Source of the DNA: an uncultured Nocardioides sp.
GTDB lineage: Bacteria; Actinomycetota; Actinomycetes; Propionibacteriales; Nocardioidaceae
Reading direction: 5' to 3'
Assembly: GCF_947489365.1 (NCBI RefSeq)
Contig: NZ_CANLDB010000005.1
Span: 62,001 to 126,000, forward strand
Length of the DNA: 64,000 nucleotides
Position numbers and translations under genes: made by a program. Below, piece after piece: positions 39,012 to 47,548 of the stretch. The notes beneath the pieces were generated by a model, which worked only from the letters and a program-made list of their open reading frames with translations, had not been told where the DNA came from and ran no database searches. Position 1 is the stretch's first letter; each line of letters starts with the position of its first letter.

Positions 39012-39395
39012 GTGCGGCACCTGCTGCCGGACGTCATGGGCTCGGTCCTCGAGCTCGGGGACCCGGACGGCGGGACGCACCGCACCTACGTCACCGGCGA
39101 CACCCTGCACCGGCCCTGGCTGGCGGAGGTCGTCGACCGGCGAGGACCGCTCGACGCCATGGTCGCCCACCTCGGGGGGACCCGCATCCTCGGTCTGCTG
39201 GTGACGATGGACGCGACGCAGGGCGCCGACCTCGTCGAGCTGCTGCGACCGGGCGTGACCGTGCCGGTGCACCACAGTGACTACGGCGTCTTCCGCTCAC
39301 CGCTGTCGGACTTCCTGGACACGTGCCGGGCCCGGGGCCTCACCTCCCGGGTGCGAACCGTCGGGGCCGGGGAGACGGTGTCGCTCGAGCCGTGA
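39012..39395 (+). pseudogene. Truncated metallo-beta-lactamase-fold hydrolase (C-terminal half only)
   Basis: About 127 residues matching only the C-terminal part of UlaG-like metallo-hydrolases: VMGSVLEL, YVTGDTLHRPWLAEV with a metal Asp, AHLGGTRILGLLVTMDATQG, VPVHHSDYGVFRSPL with the final metal His. The N-terminal HxHxDH metal site is absent and the sequence upstream in this frame shows no homology; the divergent FAD/Rieske gene begins 78 bp away. Possible starts are GTG 39012 and ATG 39036. Best explained as a remnant left by deletion at 38935-39011. Confidence 0.7.
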
Positions 39396-39402
39396 GGCCG
39401 CC

Positions 39403-40161
39403 TCAGCCGACCGGGGCGGACTCCGGGGTGCCGTCGCCGGCGTCGTCGTTCGCGCCCGTCGCACCGGTCGTTCCCCGGGCCGCCGCGGAGTGCTCCCCGG
39501 CCAGCACCTGCTCGGCGACGTCCCGGAGCTTGACGTTGCTCGTCGACGAGAGCCGCTGCAGGAAGGAGAAGGACTGGGCGGCGGTGAGTCCGTGCCGCTC
39601 GATGAGGACGCCCTGGGCCATGCCGATGAGGTGCCGGGAGGCGACGGCGGTCTGCAGGCCGCTGATCTCGTGCGCCGAGGCGAGCGCCGTGGCCGCGTGG
39701 GTGGCGAACAGGAGGGCCTGGGTCAGCGCCTCGGGGTCGGTGAAGCGGCCGGTCCCGTCGGCGTACAGGTTGAGGGAGGCCGCAGGCTCCTTGCCCTGCA
39801 CGAGCGGCAGGCCGAGGAGCGAGCCGAACCCGAGCTCCGCGGCGAACGGGCCCCAGCGCGGCCAGCGCTCGTCCTTCTCCAGGTCCGTGCTGAGGAACCA
39901 GTCGTCCTCGTCGATGGCCTCGACGCACGGACCCTCCTTGAGGTCGTGCTGGGCCGCGTCGGCCTTCTCGACCGACTCCGCGCTGGCGCCGAGTGACCGG
40001 TAGCGACCGCCGCGCAGCCTGATGGTGATGCTGGCGTGGTCGACGTCGGGCAGGCTCGTCGTCGCGAGCCGGATGATGGTGGCCGCGGTCAACGGCTCCT
40101 CGGACTGTGCCTGCATCTCCCGGGCCAGCCGGGCGAACGCTGCGGCGTCGTGCTGCTCCAT
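39403..40161 (-). CDS. GAF-ANTAR RNA-binding regulator
   Basis: 252 residues. GAF sensory domain (about 20-165; HDLKEGPCVEAIDEDDWFLS, GFGSLLGLPLVQGKEPAASL) followed by an ANTAR RNA-binding domain (about 170-230; LIGMAQGVLIERHGLTAAQS, FLQRLSSTSNVKLRDVAEQV). ANTAR proteins bind paired hairpins in nascent RNA and prevent termination. Divergent from the SigB/F-type sigma gene, a pairing that suggests a shared stress circuit. ATG at 40161. Confidence 0.93.
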   Translation of the reverse strand: MEQHDAAAFARLAREMQAQSEEPLTAATIIRLATTSLPDVDHASITIRLRGGRYRSLGASAESVEKADAAQHDLKEGPCVEAIDEDDWFLSTDLEKDERWPRWGPFAAELGFGSLLGLPLVQGKEPAASLNLYADGTGRFTDPEALTQALLFATHAATALASAHEISGLQTAVASRHLIGMAQGVLIERHGLTAAQSFSFLQRLSSTSNVKLRDVAEQVLAGEHSAAARGTTGATGANDDAGDGTPESAPVG

Positions 40162-40236
40162 GGTCTCCTCGTCGGGGTCGTGCGGGTCGCCCGAATCGAC
40201 CCGGGGCCACCGTAGCGCCGGTGGCCCGGTGGCTCG

Positions 40237-40263
40237 ATACCCCCAGGAGCGCCTCCAGCAGAC
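40237..40263 (-). promoter_or_regulatory. Possible SigB/F-type promoter of the ANTAR gene
   Basis: On the minus strand GTCT (40263-40260), a 17-bp spacer, then GGGTAT (40242-40237), compared with the SigB/F consensus GTTT-N14-17-GGGTAT. It lies 76 bp upstream of the ANTAR start. One -35 mismatch and a single site make this tentative. The rest of 40162-40540 shows nothing else clear beyond an A/T-richer patch near 40350-40380. Confidence 0.3.
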
Positions 40264-40540
40264 GGCCCGTGCCGGGAGCGTGACGAGATCGTCCGCGACG
40301 GTGACCGGATTCGCGTATCGCCCTGGCCGCGAGGGGCTACCGCGCCAGTACGTCGAGATTGAATCCGCGCGGAATTGATCCGACCAGGCTCCCAGGCTGC
40401 AGACCAGGCGGCCTGGGAGCCGTCCCGGTACCCCACCAGGTCACGCGAGAAACTCCCTTCCCCGGGGTGGGGGGGTGCGCTAGCGTCGAGGACATCACTC
40501 CGCTGCAGCCAACCGGCGGGGCCGCTCCACATCTCGGACG

Positions 40541-41377
40541 GTGCCCCCCGTGTCTGTCTCCACCCCGCCCTCCTCCACGTCCCCGTTCTCGCACGGTCGC
40601 CCCGACCGTCCGCTGAGTCACGACGAACGCCAGGTCCGCACGACGGACCTCCTCCTCGAGGCCTCCACCGAGTCCGACCCTGAGCGTCGTCAGGCGCTGC
40701 TGGCGACCGTGGTCGAGCTCAACCGCCGCGTCGCCATGGCCGTCGCCCGCCGCTACGCCAACCGCGGCATCGCCCTCGACGACCTGCAGCAGGTCGCCTG
40801 CGAGGGCCTCGTCAAGGCCGTGCAGCGCTTCGAGGTCACCCACGAGCGCGACCTGCTCGACTACGCCGTGCCCACCATCCGCGGCGAGGTGCTCCGCCAC
40901 TTCCGCGACCAGGGCTGGGCCGTGCGCCCGCCCCGGCGCATCCAGGAGCTCCAGCAGCGGATGCGGATCTCGGCCGAGGAGCTGCGGCTCACGCTGGGTC
41001 GCGAGCCCACCCCGGACGAGATCTCCGCCGACCTGGGGGTGAGCCGACGCGACCAGGACGAGGCGGCCTCCGCGCGCGGCTGCTTTCAGCCGACCTCGCT
41101 CGACCTGCCCGCGGACGCCGCGTCCGGCTCCACGCTGGGCGACCTGCTCCCCGCCGCCCGCGAGGGGTACGACGCCGCCGAGGCGCGCGCTGTCCTCGCG
41201 GCCCCCATGCGGGCGCTCGACGCCCGCGACCGCCGAGTGATCTACCTGCGCTTCGTCGAGGAGCGGACCCAGTCCGAGATCGGCGACGAGTTCGGGGTCA
41301 CCCAGGCGACGGTCTCGCGCTGGCTGCGCGAGAGCCTGGGCCGCCTGCGGAGCACGATCGAGCCCTCCTCCGCCTGA
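40541..41377 (+). CDS. RNA polymerase sigma factor, SigB/SigF type
   Basis: 278 residues of the general-stress sigma subgroup. Region 2: ALDDLQQVACEGLVKAVQRF and the linker LDYAVPTIRGEVLRHFRDQG (family form: FAVPTIxGExKRHFRD); region 3 around RISAEELRLTLGREPTPDEI; region 4 RVIYLRFVEERTQSEIGDEF with the HTH GVTQATVSRWLRES. Recognises GTTT/GGGTAT-like promoters; one perfect-spacing example lies 26 bp past its stop. GTG at 40541 (or 40550) is the start; the first 20 residues are unconserved. No anti-sigma gene is adjacent. Confidence 0.93.
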   Translation: MPPVSVSTPPSSTSPFSHGRPDRPLSHDERQVRTTDLLLEASTESDPERRQALLATVVELNRRVAMAVARRYANRGIALDDLQQVACEGLVKAVQRFEVTHERDLLDYAVPTIRGEVLRHFRDQGWAVRPPRRIQELQQRMRISAEELRLTLGREPTPDEISADLGVSRRDQDEAASARGCFQPTSLDLPADAASGSTLGDLLPAAREGYDAAEARAVLAAPMRALDARDRRVIYLRFVEERTQSEIGDEFGVTQATVSRWLRESLGRLRSTIEPSSA

Positions 41378-41402
41378 CCGGCCGGGCGGTGGGGTCCCCG
41401 AG

Positions 41403-41427
41403 GTTTGGGCGCGCTGGGAGCGGGTAG
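41403..41427 (+). promoter_or_regulatory. SigB/F-type promoter for the WXG100/hydrolase cassette
   Basis: GTTT at 41403-41406, 15-bp spacer, GGGTAG at 41422-41427. This matches the SigB/F consensus GTTT-N14-17-GGGTAT except for the last base. It ends 24 bp before the ATG of the first cassette gene and directly follows the sigma gene, so the new sigma factor may drive this operon. Confidence 0.55.
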
Positions 41428-41451
41428 GACCGTGGTGACCCCAGCGGAGGG

Positions 41452-42063
41452 ATGGCCTTGCCACACCGACCCACGGAGCCCGAGCAAGTCAGCACGACCC
41501 GGGAGCGCGAGCGGGAACGGATCCTGCGCGAGCCCTTCTGGGGGGCCTTCCGGCGCCGACGGCCCGCGGTCGACGTCGTCCTGCTGCCCCCGGAGGCGAG
41601 GACGCCGTCGGGCGACGCCGAGGCGGACCCGTCGTACGACGAGCCCGCCGTGGTCGTCGCCGCGGCGGAGCGCGCCGAGATCCTCACGGCCGAGCTCTGG
41701 CTGGCCTGCACCGGAGCCGACGAGTGCGACCCCGCCGGTCCGCCGCCGCGGTGGACCCACGGCCCGCGGAAGGGCGTCGTACGCCGGGAGATCAGCCGCG
41801 TCCTGACCCAGGCCGACCCGGTCACCGCGGCGCTCGCCGTCGACCGGGGCGCCACCGCGCTGCGCGACGAGGGGTGGACCGTCACCGAGCCCACCGACGG
41901 CACGCCCCGGGTCCTGGCCTCCCGCGGTGAGGGTGCCCGCCGCGAGGAGGCCCTCGTGCTGGCCGCGGTCGACACCGGCCGCGTCGTGGTCCGCTACCGC
42001 TCCGGCGGTCTCGTCGTGCCCCGCGCGGCGGCGCGTCGGCTGGTGGCGGGAGGTGCGGCGTGA
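41452..42063 (+). CDS. Hypothetical protein, first gene of WXG100 cassette
   Basis: 203 residues, no domain recognised. Charged N terminus TTRERERERILREPFWGAFR, Arg/Asp-rich body, a repeated DTGRVVVRYRSGGLVVPRAA-like strand near the C terminus suggesting a small beta domain. No signal peptide or membrane segment. ATG at 41452 follows GGAGG. Its stop overlaps the next gene by four bases, so it belongs with the WXG100-like and hydrolase genes; it may be a chaperone or immunity partner. Confidence 0.72.
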   Translation: MALPHRPTEPEQVSTTRERERERILREPFWGAFRRRRPAVDVVLLPPEARTPSGDAEADPSYDEPAVVVAAAERAEILTAELWLACTGADECDPAGPPPRWTHGPRKGVVRREISRVLTQADPVTAALAVDRGATALRDEGWTVTEPTDGTPRVLASRGEGARREEALVLAAVDTGRVVVRYRSGGLVVPRAAARRLVAGGAA

Positions 42064-42362
42064 GCACACAGGGTCTCGAGTACAACAGCCTGCGCGGTGC
42101 GGTCAGGGACTGGCGGAGCGTGCGCGAGCGGATGACGACGCTCAGCTCGGACATGGCCGGGTACGACCCGGGCGGCCTGCCCGCGAGCGTGCAGGGCGAG
42201 GCCCAGCGGTTCCTCGACAGCTGGTCCGACCTGGCGGCCGAGAGCGCCGACCTCGCCGGCGGGTACGCCGACGCGGTCCAGGCCACCCTGGACGACTTCA
42301 CGGGTGAGGACGAGCTCAGCGCGAGCGAGATCGGCGACCTCGAGGGGAGCGTCCGCGGATGA
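42060..42362 (+). CDS. WXG100-like small helical protein
   Basis: 100 residues, the size of ESX/WXG100 proteins, predicted as a helical hairpin: first helix LRGAVRDWRSVRERMTTLSS, turn PGGLPASVQGEA, second helix RFLDSWSDLAAESADLAGGY. The WxG turn itself is missing (GLPASV). GTG start overlaps the previous gene; stop overlaps the hydrolase gene. Probably pairs with the WXG-type N terminus of that protein for secretion. Confidence 0.7.
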   Translation: MSTQGLEYNSLRGAVRDWRSVRERMTTLSSDMAGYDPGGLPASVQGEAQRFLDSWSDLAAESADLAGGYADAVQATLDDFTGEDELSASEIGDLEGSVRG

Positions 42363-44140
42363 CGGTCGTCATCGACGTCCCGCCCGCCGAGCCGACCATC
42401 GAGCGGCCCGACGGCGAGGTCGGTCGCATCGAGGCCTTCGCGGCCGGGCTCCACCGCGCGTCCACGAGGTTCGAGGAGGTCGCCGACGAGGCCGCTCAGC
42501 TCGCGAACCTCACGAGCTGGGAGGGCGCGGCCTTCGAGGCGTACCGCTCGGCCGCGGGGACGACGTCCGCGGAGCACAGCGCCCTCCGGGGCACGATCGA
42601 ACGGGTCGGCCGCGCCGTCAGCGCCCACGGCGACGCATTGACCGACCACCTGCGCCGCTACGACGACCTCGTGGAGCGGCGATCGCGCCTCGACCAGCGG
42701 CGCGACGCCCTGATCGCGGACGTCGAGGCGACCACCGACGCGACCGACGCCCAGATCGAGGAGCTCCGCCGACGGGCGCGGGAGCTCGGGGCCGACTACC
42801 GGACGCTCCGCGCCGACCACGACGCCCTGCACCGCCGCGTCGACGCCGACGAGCGCCTGCTGGCGCAGGCCTTCCGCTCCGCCGACACCACGGGCGAGGC
42901 GCTGTCCGACGACGGCGGGACCACGTCCGCGGCACGCTCGGCGATGAGGAAGCCGGGCGCCCCCGGCGACGGCGCCTCCCCCGAGGCCGTCAACGACTGG
43001 TGGAACGGCCTCACCCCGGCCGAGCAGGCCGCGGTGGTCGCGGCGTACCCGGGGGTGCTGGGGTCCGCCGACGGGCTGCCCGCGTCCGCACGCGGTGACG
43101 CCAACCGGGTCCTGCTCGCCGAGGACCTCGCCGAGCTCACGGCCAAGGAGCAGGAGGGGACGCTCACCGAGCTCGAGGAGCGGATGCTCAAGAACGCGCG
43201 GGAGACCGAGACGGCCCTGCAGGACGCCGACGGCTACACCGACCCGATCGACGGGCACCACCCCGGCGGGACGCTGTGGATGTACGACCCGGCCGCCTTC
43301 GACGGCGAGGGCACGGTGGCCCTCGGGTACGGCGACCTCGACACCGCCGACGACGTGGCGGTCTTCACGCCCGGCATCAAGTCGACCATGGGCGACGACA
43401 CCGCCTACTACGGCGAACGGATGCGCAACCTCTACGAGTCGTCCCGGTACGGCGGCGACGGCTCGAGCGTGGCCACCATGTTCTGGTTGGGCTACGACTC
43501 CCCCGACGCCTGGAACGACCCCGCCACGCTCGGCGAGGGCCGCGCCGCCGAGGGCGGGGAGGCCCTCGCGGACGACGTGGCCGGCATGCGCGCCGCACGT
43601 GCCGACGACCCCGCCCACATGACGGCGGTCGGGCACTCCTACGGGTCGACCACGACCGCGCACGCCGCCGCGGACCACGGCCTGGACGTCGACGACATCG
43701 CCCTCCTCGGCAGTCCCGGCGCGGGACCGGCCGAGACGGCCGGCGACCTCGGGGTGGGCGAGGACCACGTCTTCGTCGGCCGGGACAGCCGCGACGGGGT
43801 CGCCGACCTGGGTGACATGGACTCCACCGGCGGCCCGGGGCTGGGTCGCGATCCCTCGTCGGCCGGTTTCGGCGCCAATCGTTTCGAGGCCGAGGACCAC
43901 GAGCGAGGCTGGCACCAGACCCTGACGGACAACCACAACAACTACTTCGACGTCGACAGCGAGTCGCTCTACAACCTCGGCCGCGTCGTCGACGGGGACC
44001 ACGACTCCGTCAACGCCGCCCCGCCGAACGTCGACACCGGCGTGCCCGGGGCGCTCGGGGAGCACGACCCCGAGTTCTGGGACGACGACGTGACGCACGA
44101 CGAGCCCGGCCGTTCCGACACCTCCCCCGACCAGGAGTGA
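42359..44140 (+). CDS. WXG-type helical N terminus fused to alpha/beta hydrolase (DUF1023-like)
   Basis: 593 residues. Residues about 15-190 are long helices with a WXG turn in TSWEGAAFEAYRSAAG; the C-terminal part (about 300-560) is an alpha/beta hydrolase of the DUF1023 type, with the nucleophile elbow VGHSYGSTTT (about residue 425), a preceding FWLGYDSPDAWND and FTPGIKSTMGDDTAYYGER, and late Asp/His-rich segments. A lipase/esterase exported by an ESX-like route is the usual guess. No Sec signal. ATG coupled to the WXG100-like gene; next gene starts two bases after its stop. Confidence 0.84.
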   Translation: MTVVIDVPPAEPTIERPDGEVGRIEAFAAGLHRASTRFEEVADEAAQLANLTSWEGAAFEAYRSAAGTTSAEHSALRGTIERVGRAVSAHGDALTDHLRRYDDLVERRSRLDQRRDALIADVEATTDATDAQIEELRRRARELGADYRTLRADHDALHRRVDADERLLAQAFRSADTTGEALSDDGGTTSAARSAMRKPGAPGDGASPEAVNDWWNGLTPAEQAAVVAAYPGVLGSADGLPASARGDANRVLLAEDLAELTAKEQEGTLTELEERMLKNARETETALQDADGYTDPIDGHHPGGTLWMYDPAAFDGEGTVALGYGDLDTADDVAVFTPGIKSTMGDDTAYYGERMRNLYESSRYGGDGSSVATMFWLGYDSPDAWNDPATLGEGRAAEGGEALADDVAGMRAARADDPAHMTAVGHSYGSTTTAHAAADHGLDVDDIALLGSPGAGPAETAGDLGVGEDHVFVGRDSRDGVADLGDMDSTGGPGLGRDPSSAGFGANRFEAEDHERGWHQTLTDNHNNYFDVDSESLYNLGRVVDGDHDSVNAAPPNVDTGVPGALGEHDPEFWDDDVTHDEPGRSDTSPDQE

Positions 44141-44141
44141 C

Positions 44142-44630
44142 ATGAGCCGCAGGACCGCACTCGCCGTCCCCCTCCTCGCGACCCTGGTCGCGGGGTGCTC
44201 CTCCGACGGGGGCAGCGGCGACGTCGACCGTGCGGACATGCGCGACGACGTCCGCGCCAGCGTGCAGGAGACCGTCGCGCAGCTCGGCGAGGCGGACCTC
44301 CGCCCGCTGAGGGCCTCGGGCCGCTACACGACCTGCGAGGAGAGCGGGTACGAGTACCGCGGTGGCGCCCTGCTGAGCACGACCGGCGACCTCGCCGCGG
44401 CGATCGAGGACGCCGAGAGGGTGCTGGCCGGCGCCGGCTGGGAGGTCGACGACTCCGAGCGGGGTCGGACCCCGTTCGTGAACCTGTCGCGCGGACCGCT
44501 CGAGGCCAGCGTCAAGGAGTCCCAGGTCGAGCCCGGTGCGATCGAGCTCGGGATCGACCACGACTGCGTCGACGGCGAGCGCGACGACACCCCGAGCTTC
44601 GACCCCGAGGAGATCGACGTCGGCGCGTGA
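44142..44630 (+). CDS. Putative lipoprotein, unknown function
   Basis: 162 residues with lipoprotein signal: MSRRTALAVPLLATLVAGCSS, lipobox VAGC at about residue 17-20. Mature part acidic, with two Cys (TCEESGY and DHDCVDG). No domain recognised. ATG one base after the hydrolase stop makes it the last member of the cassette; lipoproteins at this position sometimes protect against the cassette's own toxin, but that is only an analogy. Confidence 0.78.
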   Translation: MSRRTALAVPLLATLVAGCSSDGGSGDVDRADMRDDVRASVQETVAQLGEADLRPLRASGRYTTCEESGYEYRGGALLSTTGDLAAAIEDAERVLAGAGWEVDDSERGRTPFVNLSRGPLEASVKESQVEPGAIELGIDHDCVDGERDDTPSFDPEEIDVGA

Positions 44631-44645
44631 CGCCGGGCGCCGGTC

Positions 44646-46073
44646 TCAGTGGCGCAGCGCGCGCTCCAGGTCCAGCAGGGCGCCCTCGACGACCTCGGTG
44701 AGGGCGGGGTGGATCCAGTACTGCGACCGCGCCAGGCCGGCGACCGGGAGGTCGTGGGCCATCGCCGTGAGCAGCGGCTGGATGAGCACCGAGGCCTGCG
44801 GACCGACCAGGTGCGCGCCGACGAGCAGGCCGGTGGCGCGGTCGGCGAGCAGCTTGACCAGGTGGCCGGTGGCGGGGCCGTGGCGGTCGTCCTCCTCGAA
44901 TGCCCAGCCGTGGGCTGTGTCGCCGTACTCGGCGCGCCCGACGACCAGGTCCGCGACCTGCTCGCGCGCCTGGGACTCCGTGAGCCCGACGGCGGCGACC
45001 TGCGGATCGGCGAAGACCGCCTGCGGCACGAACCGGTGGTCCGTCGTCCGCGGGTCGTCGGGGTGCAGGAGGTTGTGGCGGACCACGCGCGCCTCGTGGT
45101 TGGCGACGTGCTTGAGCGGGTGGTCGGTGCTGGCGTCGCCGAGGGCGAGCACGCCGTCCGCGGACGTGCGCTGGTGGGCGTCGACCACGATCCGGCCGTC
45201 GTCGTGGGTGTCGACCCCGGCCTTGTCGACGGCGAGCACGTCGGAGTTGGGGCGGCGACCGACGGCGAGCAGCAGGCACTCGACGACCCGCGTCGAGTCG
45301 TCGTCCAGGTGCAGGCGCAGGCCTTCCCCGCCGTCCGCCGTCTCGACCCTGACGACCTTCGCGCCGCAGCGGACGTCCCAGCGCTGCGCGACCTCGCGGG
45401 TGAAGACCTCCGCGACCTCGCGGTCCTGGGTGGCGAGCAGCACGTCCTCGGACTCGACCTGGGTCACCCGCGTGCCGAGCGAGGCGAAGACGTGGGCGAG
45501 CTCGGAGCCGACGTACCCGCCGCCGACGACGGCCATCGTCGCCGGCAGCCTGTCGAGGCGCATCACGGTGTCGCTGGTGTGCACACGGGCGCGGTCGGCG
45601 TCGGCGAGGTCGTCGAGCCCGTCGATCGGGGGGACGACGGGGCGGGTGCCGGTGGCGATGACGACCTGGTCGGCGCTCAGCGCGGTCTCGGTGCCGTCGG
45701 GGCCGTGGACGACGAGCTCGCGGGGGCCGGTGAAGTGGGCCTCGCCGACGACGACGTCGACCCAGTCCTTCTCGGCCTGGCCGTCGCGCCCGCCCTCGGC
45801 GTTCTCGTCGACGCGGCCCATGATGCGGTCGCGGATCGCGGGCCAGTCGGCGCCGTCGTACGACGTGGCGAGGTCGAAGCGGTCGCCGGTCGCGGCGCTG
45901 TGGGCGACCTCGGCGGTGTGGAGGTACATCTTCGAGGGGATGCACCCGCGGTTGAGGCAGGTGCCGCCGAAAGGACCGCGGTCGACGATCGCGACCCGGA
46001 GGTGGGAGAAGTCGTGGCCCGCGATCATGTTGCCCGAGCCGGCGCCGAGGATGACCAGGTCGTAGTGCGTCAC
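44646..46073 (-). CDS. mtr: Mycothione reductase
   Basis: 475-residue flavoprotein disulfide reductase that regenerates mycothiol, the actinobacterial thiol, using NADPH. FAD motif ILGAGSGNMIAGHDF, redox-active disulfide GGTCLNRGCIPSKM (about 40-53), NADPH motif VVGGGYVGSELAHVFASLG, second FAD segment GDASTDHPLKHVANHEARVV, and C-terminal His/Glu in WIHPALTEVVEGALL. Mtr-specific features are the short spacing to the redox site and the TEVVE tail. GTG start at 46073. Convergent with the lipoprotein gene, divergent from the M20 gene. Confidence 0.86.
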   Translation of the reverse strand: MTHYDLVILGAGSGNMIAGHDFSHLRVAIVDRGPFGGTCLNRGCIPSKMYLHTAEVAHSAATGDRFDLATSYDGADWPAIRDRIMGRVDENAEGGRDGQAEKDWVDVVVGEAHFTGPRELVVHGPDGTETALSADQVVIATGTRPVVPPIDGLDDLADADRARVHTSDTVMRLDRLPATMAVVGGGYVGSELAHVFASLGTRVTQVESEDVLLATQDREVAEVFTREVAQRWDVRCGAKVVRVETADGGEGLRLHLDDDSTRVVECLLLAVGRRPNSDVLAVDKAGVDTHDDGRIVVDAHQRTSADGVLALGDASTDHPLKHVANHEARVVRHNLLHPDDPRTTDHRFVPQAVFADPQVAAVGLTESQAREQVADLVVGRAEYGDTAHGWAFEEDDRHGPATGHLVKLLADRATGLLVGAHLVGPQASVLIQPLLTAMAHDLPVAGLARSQYWIHPALTEVVEGALLDLERALRH

Positions 46074-46112
46074 CTCGTCAACGTAGCCGCCGGTCCCGAT
46101 AGCGTCGGCGTC

Positions 46113-47267
46113 ATGATCGACCGGTGGTCGCAGGCGGCGGACCTGCAGGGATGGATGGCCGAGCACCAGCGGACGCTGCACCAGCAGCCCGAGGTCGGCC
46201 TCGAGCTGCCCGACACCCACGCGTACGTCGCCCGGGTCCTGCGGGACCTCGGTCTCGAGCCCGAGGTGCACGTCGGGGCGGGGGTGACCGTGACGCTGCC
46301 CGGCTCCGGGGCGGGCACGCCGGTCGTGCTGCGTGCCGACATGGACGCGCTGCCCGTCGTCGAGCGCAGCGGCGTCGAGCACCCCTCGCAGCGGGACGGC
46401 GCGATGCACGCCTGCGGCCACGACCTGCACATGGCGATGCTGCTGGGCGCGGCGAGCGCGCTCGTCGACCGACCGCCGGCGCGGCCGACGGTGCTGGTGT
46501 TCCAGCCGGGCGAGGAGACCGACCGGGGCGCCGTACCGACGCTGGAGTCGCACGCGGCCCTGGCCTCCCTGACGGACGCCGAGGCCTTCGCGATCCACGT
46601 GCACGCGACCTGGCCGGCCGACACCGTGCACCTGCGGGCCGGCACGTTCATGGCGTACGGCGACTGGTTCCGCGTCGACTACCGCGGGCCGGGCGCCCAC
46701 GCGAGCCAGCCGCACCTCGCGGGCAACCCGGTCGTCGCGGCCGCCGAGCTGGTCACCGGGCTGCGGGACGCGGTCGCCGGGCTCGCCGCCGAGGAGCACC
46801 TCGTCGCCACCGTCACCGAGTCGCTGATCGGCAACACGGTGAACGTGATCCCCACCGACGGGCGGCTGCGCGGCACGCTGCGGACCCTGTCGGCCGGCCG
46901 CCGGGACGCGCTGCTTGAGACCCTCGACCGCCTCGTCGGGTCGACCGCCGCCGACGTGGGGGTCGAGGCCGACCTCACGGTCACCGAGGGCTACCCGGCC
47001 GTCGTCAACGACCCGGCGTACGTCGAGAGGGTGCGGGCCGCCGTCGGCGACCGCGCCACCGTCCTCGACATGCCGGACCCGTCGATGGTGATCGAGGACT
47101 TCGCCTACTTCCTCCACCGCTGGCCCGGCGCGATGGTCTACCTCGGCGCCCAGGTGCCCGGCCGCACCGCCTTCAACCACGCCGCCGACGCCGTCTTCGA
47201 CCCGAGCGTCCTCACCACCGGCGCCGCCCTCCACCTCCTCGCCGCGGACGGCCTTCCCCCGGCCTGA
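46113..47267 (+). CDS. M20-family amidohydrolase
   Basis: 384 residues of the peptidase M20D/aminoacylase group that cleaves N-acyl amino acids, hippurate-like amides or indole-acetyl amino acids. Zinc ligands: RADMDALPV, MHACGHDLHMAMLLG, QPGEETDRG, and the late FNHAADAVFDPS. Dimerisation domain in the centre starting DYRGPGAHASQPH. ATG at 46113, 39 bp from the divergent mycothione reductase; in actinobacteria some such enzymes relate to mycothiol conjugates, but that link is only positional here. Confidence 0.9.
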   Translation: MIDRWSQAADLQGWMAEHQRTLHQQPEVGLELPDTHAYVARVLRDLGLEPEVHVGAGVTVTLPGSGAGTPVVLRADMDALPVVERSGVEHPSQRDGAMHACGHDLHMAMLLGAASALVDRPPARPTVLVFQPGEETDRGAVPTLESHAALASLTDAEAFAIHVHATWPADTVHLRAGTFMAYGDWFRVDYRGPGAHASQPHLAGNPVVAAAELVTGLRDAVAGLAAEEHLVATVTESLIGNTVNVIPTDGRLRGTLRTLSAGRRDALLETLDRLVGSTAADVGVEADLTVTEGYPAVVNDPAYVERVRAAVGDRATVLDMPDPSMVIEDFAYFLHRWPGAMVYLGAQVPGRTAFNHAADAVFDPSVLTTGAALHLLAADGLPPA

Positions 47268-47415
47268 CAGCCGAGTCAAGCCGCCACGGCCGAGCCGGCG
47301 AGGCCGTGACGCGGCGCAGGTCGAGCGAGCGCGCGGCCGAGCTCGCGAGGCCGCGTTCGCGGGTCGAGACCCGGTGGGACAACCCTCGGTGGAGACCACG
47401 GGCCGTCGACCCTTG

Positions 47416-47448
47416 CGACAGGCTCGACCACCGTGGTCGAGCCTGTCG
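47416..47448. repeat. Perfect 33-bp palindrome, REP-like
   Basis: Arms CGACAGGCTCGACCAC and GTGGTCGAGCCTGTCG of 16 bp face each other across one base. From memory this palindrome is widespread between genes in Nocardioidaceae and related actinobacteria; not verified. It lies between convergent genes ending at 47267 and 47549, so it can serve as a terminator. 47268-47415 upstream has only GC-rich partial dyads. Confidence 0.8.
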
Positions 47449-47460
47449 AGACCCCTCACG

Positions 47461-47544
47461 CTGCGCAGACGTGCCGACTCAACGCCGTACACCTGCGCAG
47501 ACGTGCCGACTCGAGCCCTCTCAGCTGCGCAGACGTGCCGACTC
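47461..47544. repeat. Tandem array with exact 32-bp period, three units
   Basis: CTGCGCAGACGTGCCGACTC occurs at 47461, 47493 and 47525, exactly 32 bp apart, separated by 12-base spacers that differ. The last copy ends four bases before the ribokinase stop codon. The period and the GCCGACTC core match the array at 3231-3561, although the rest of the unit differs. Confidence 0.9.
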
Positions 47545-47548
47545 GGCC

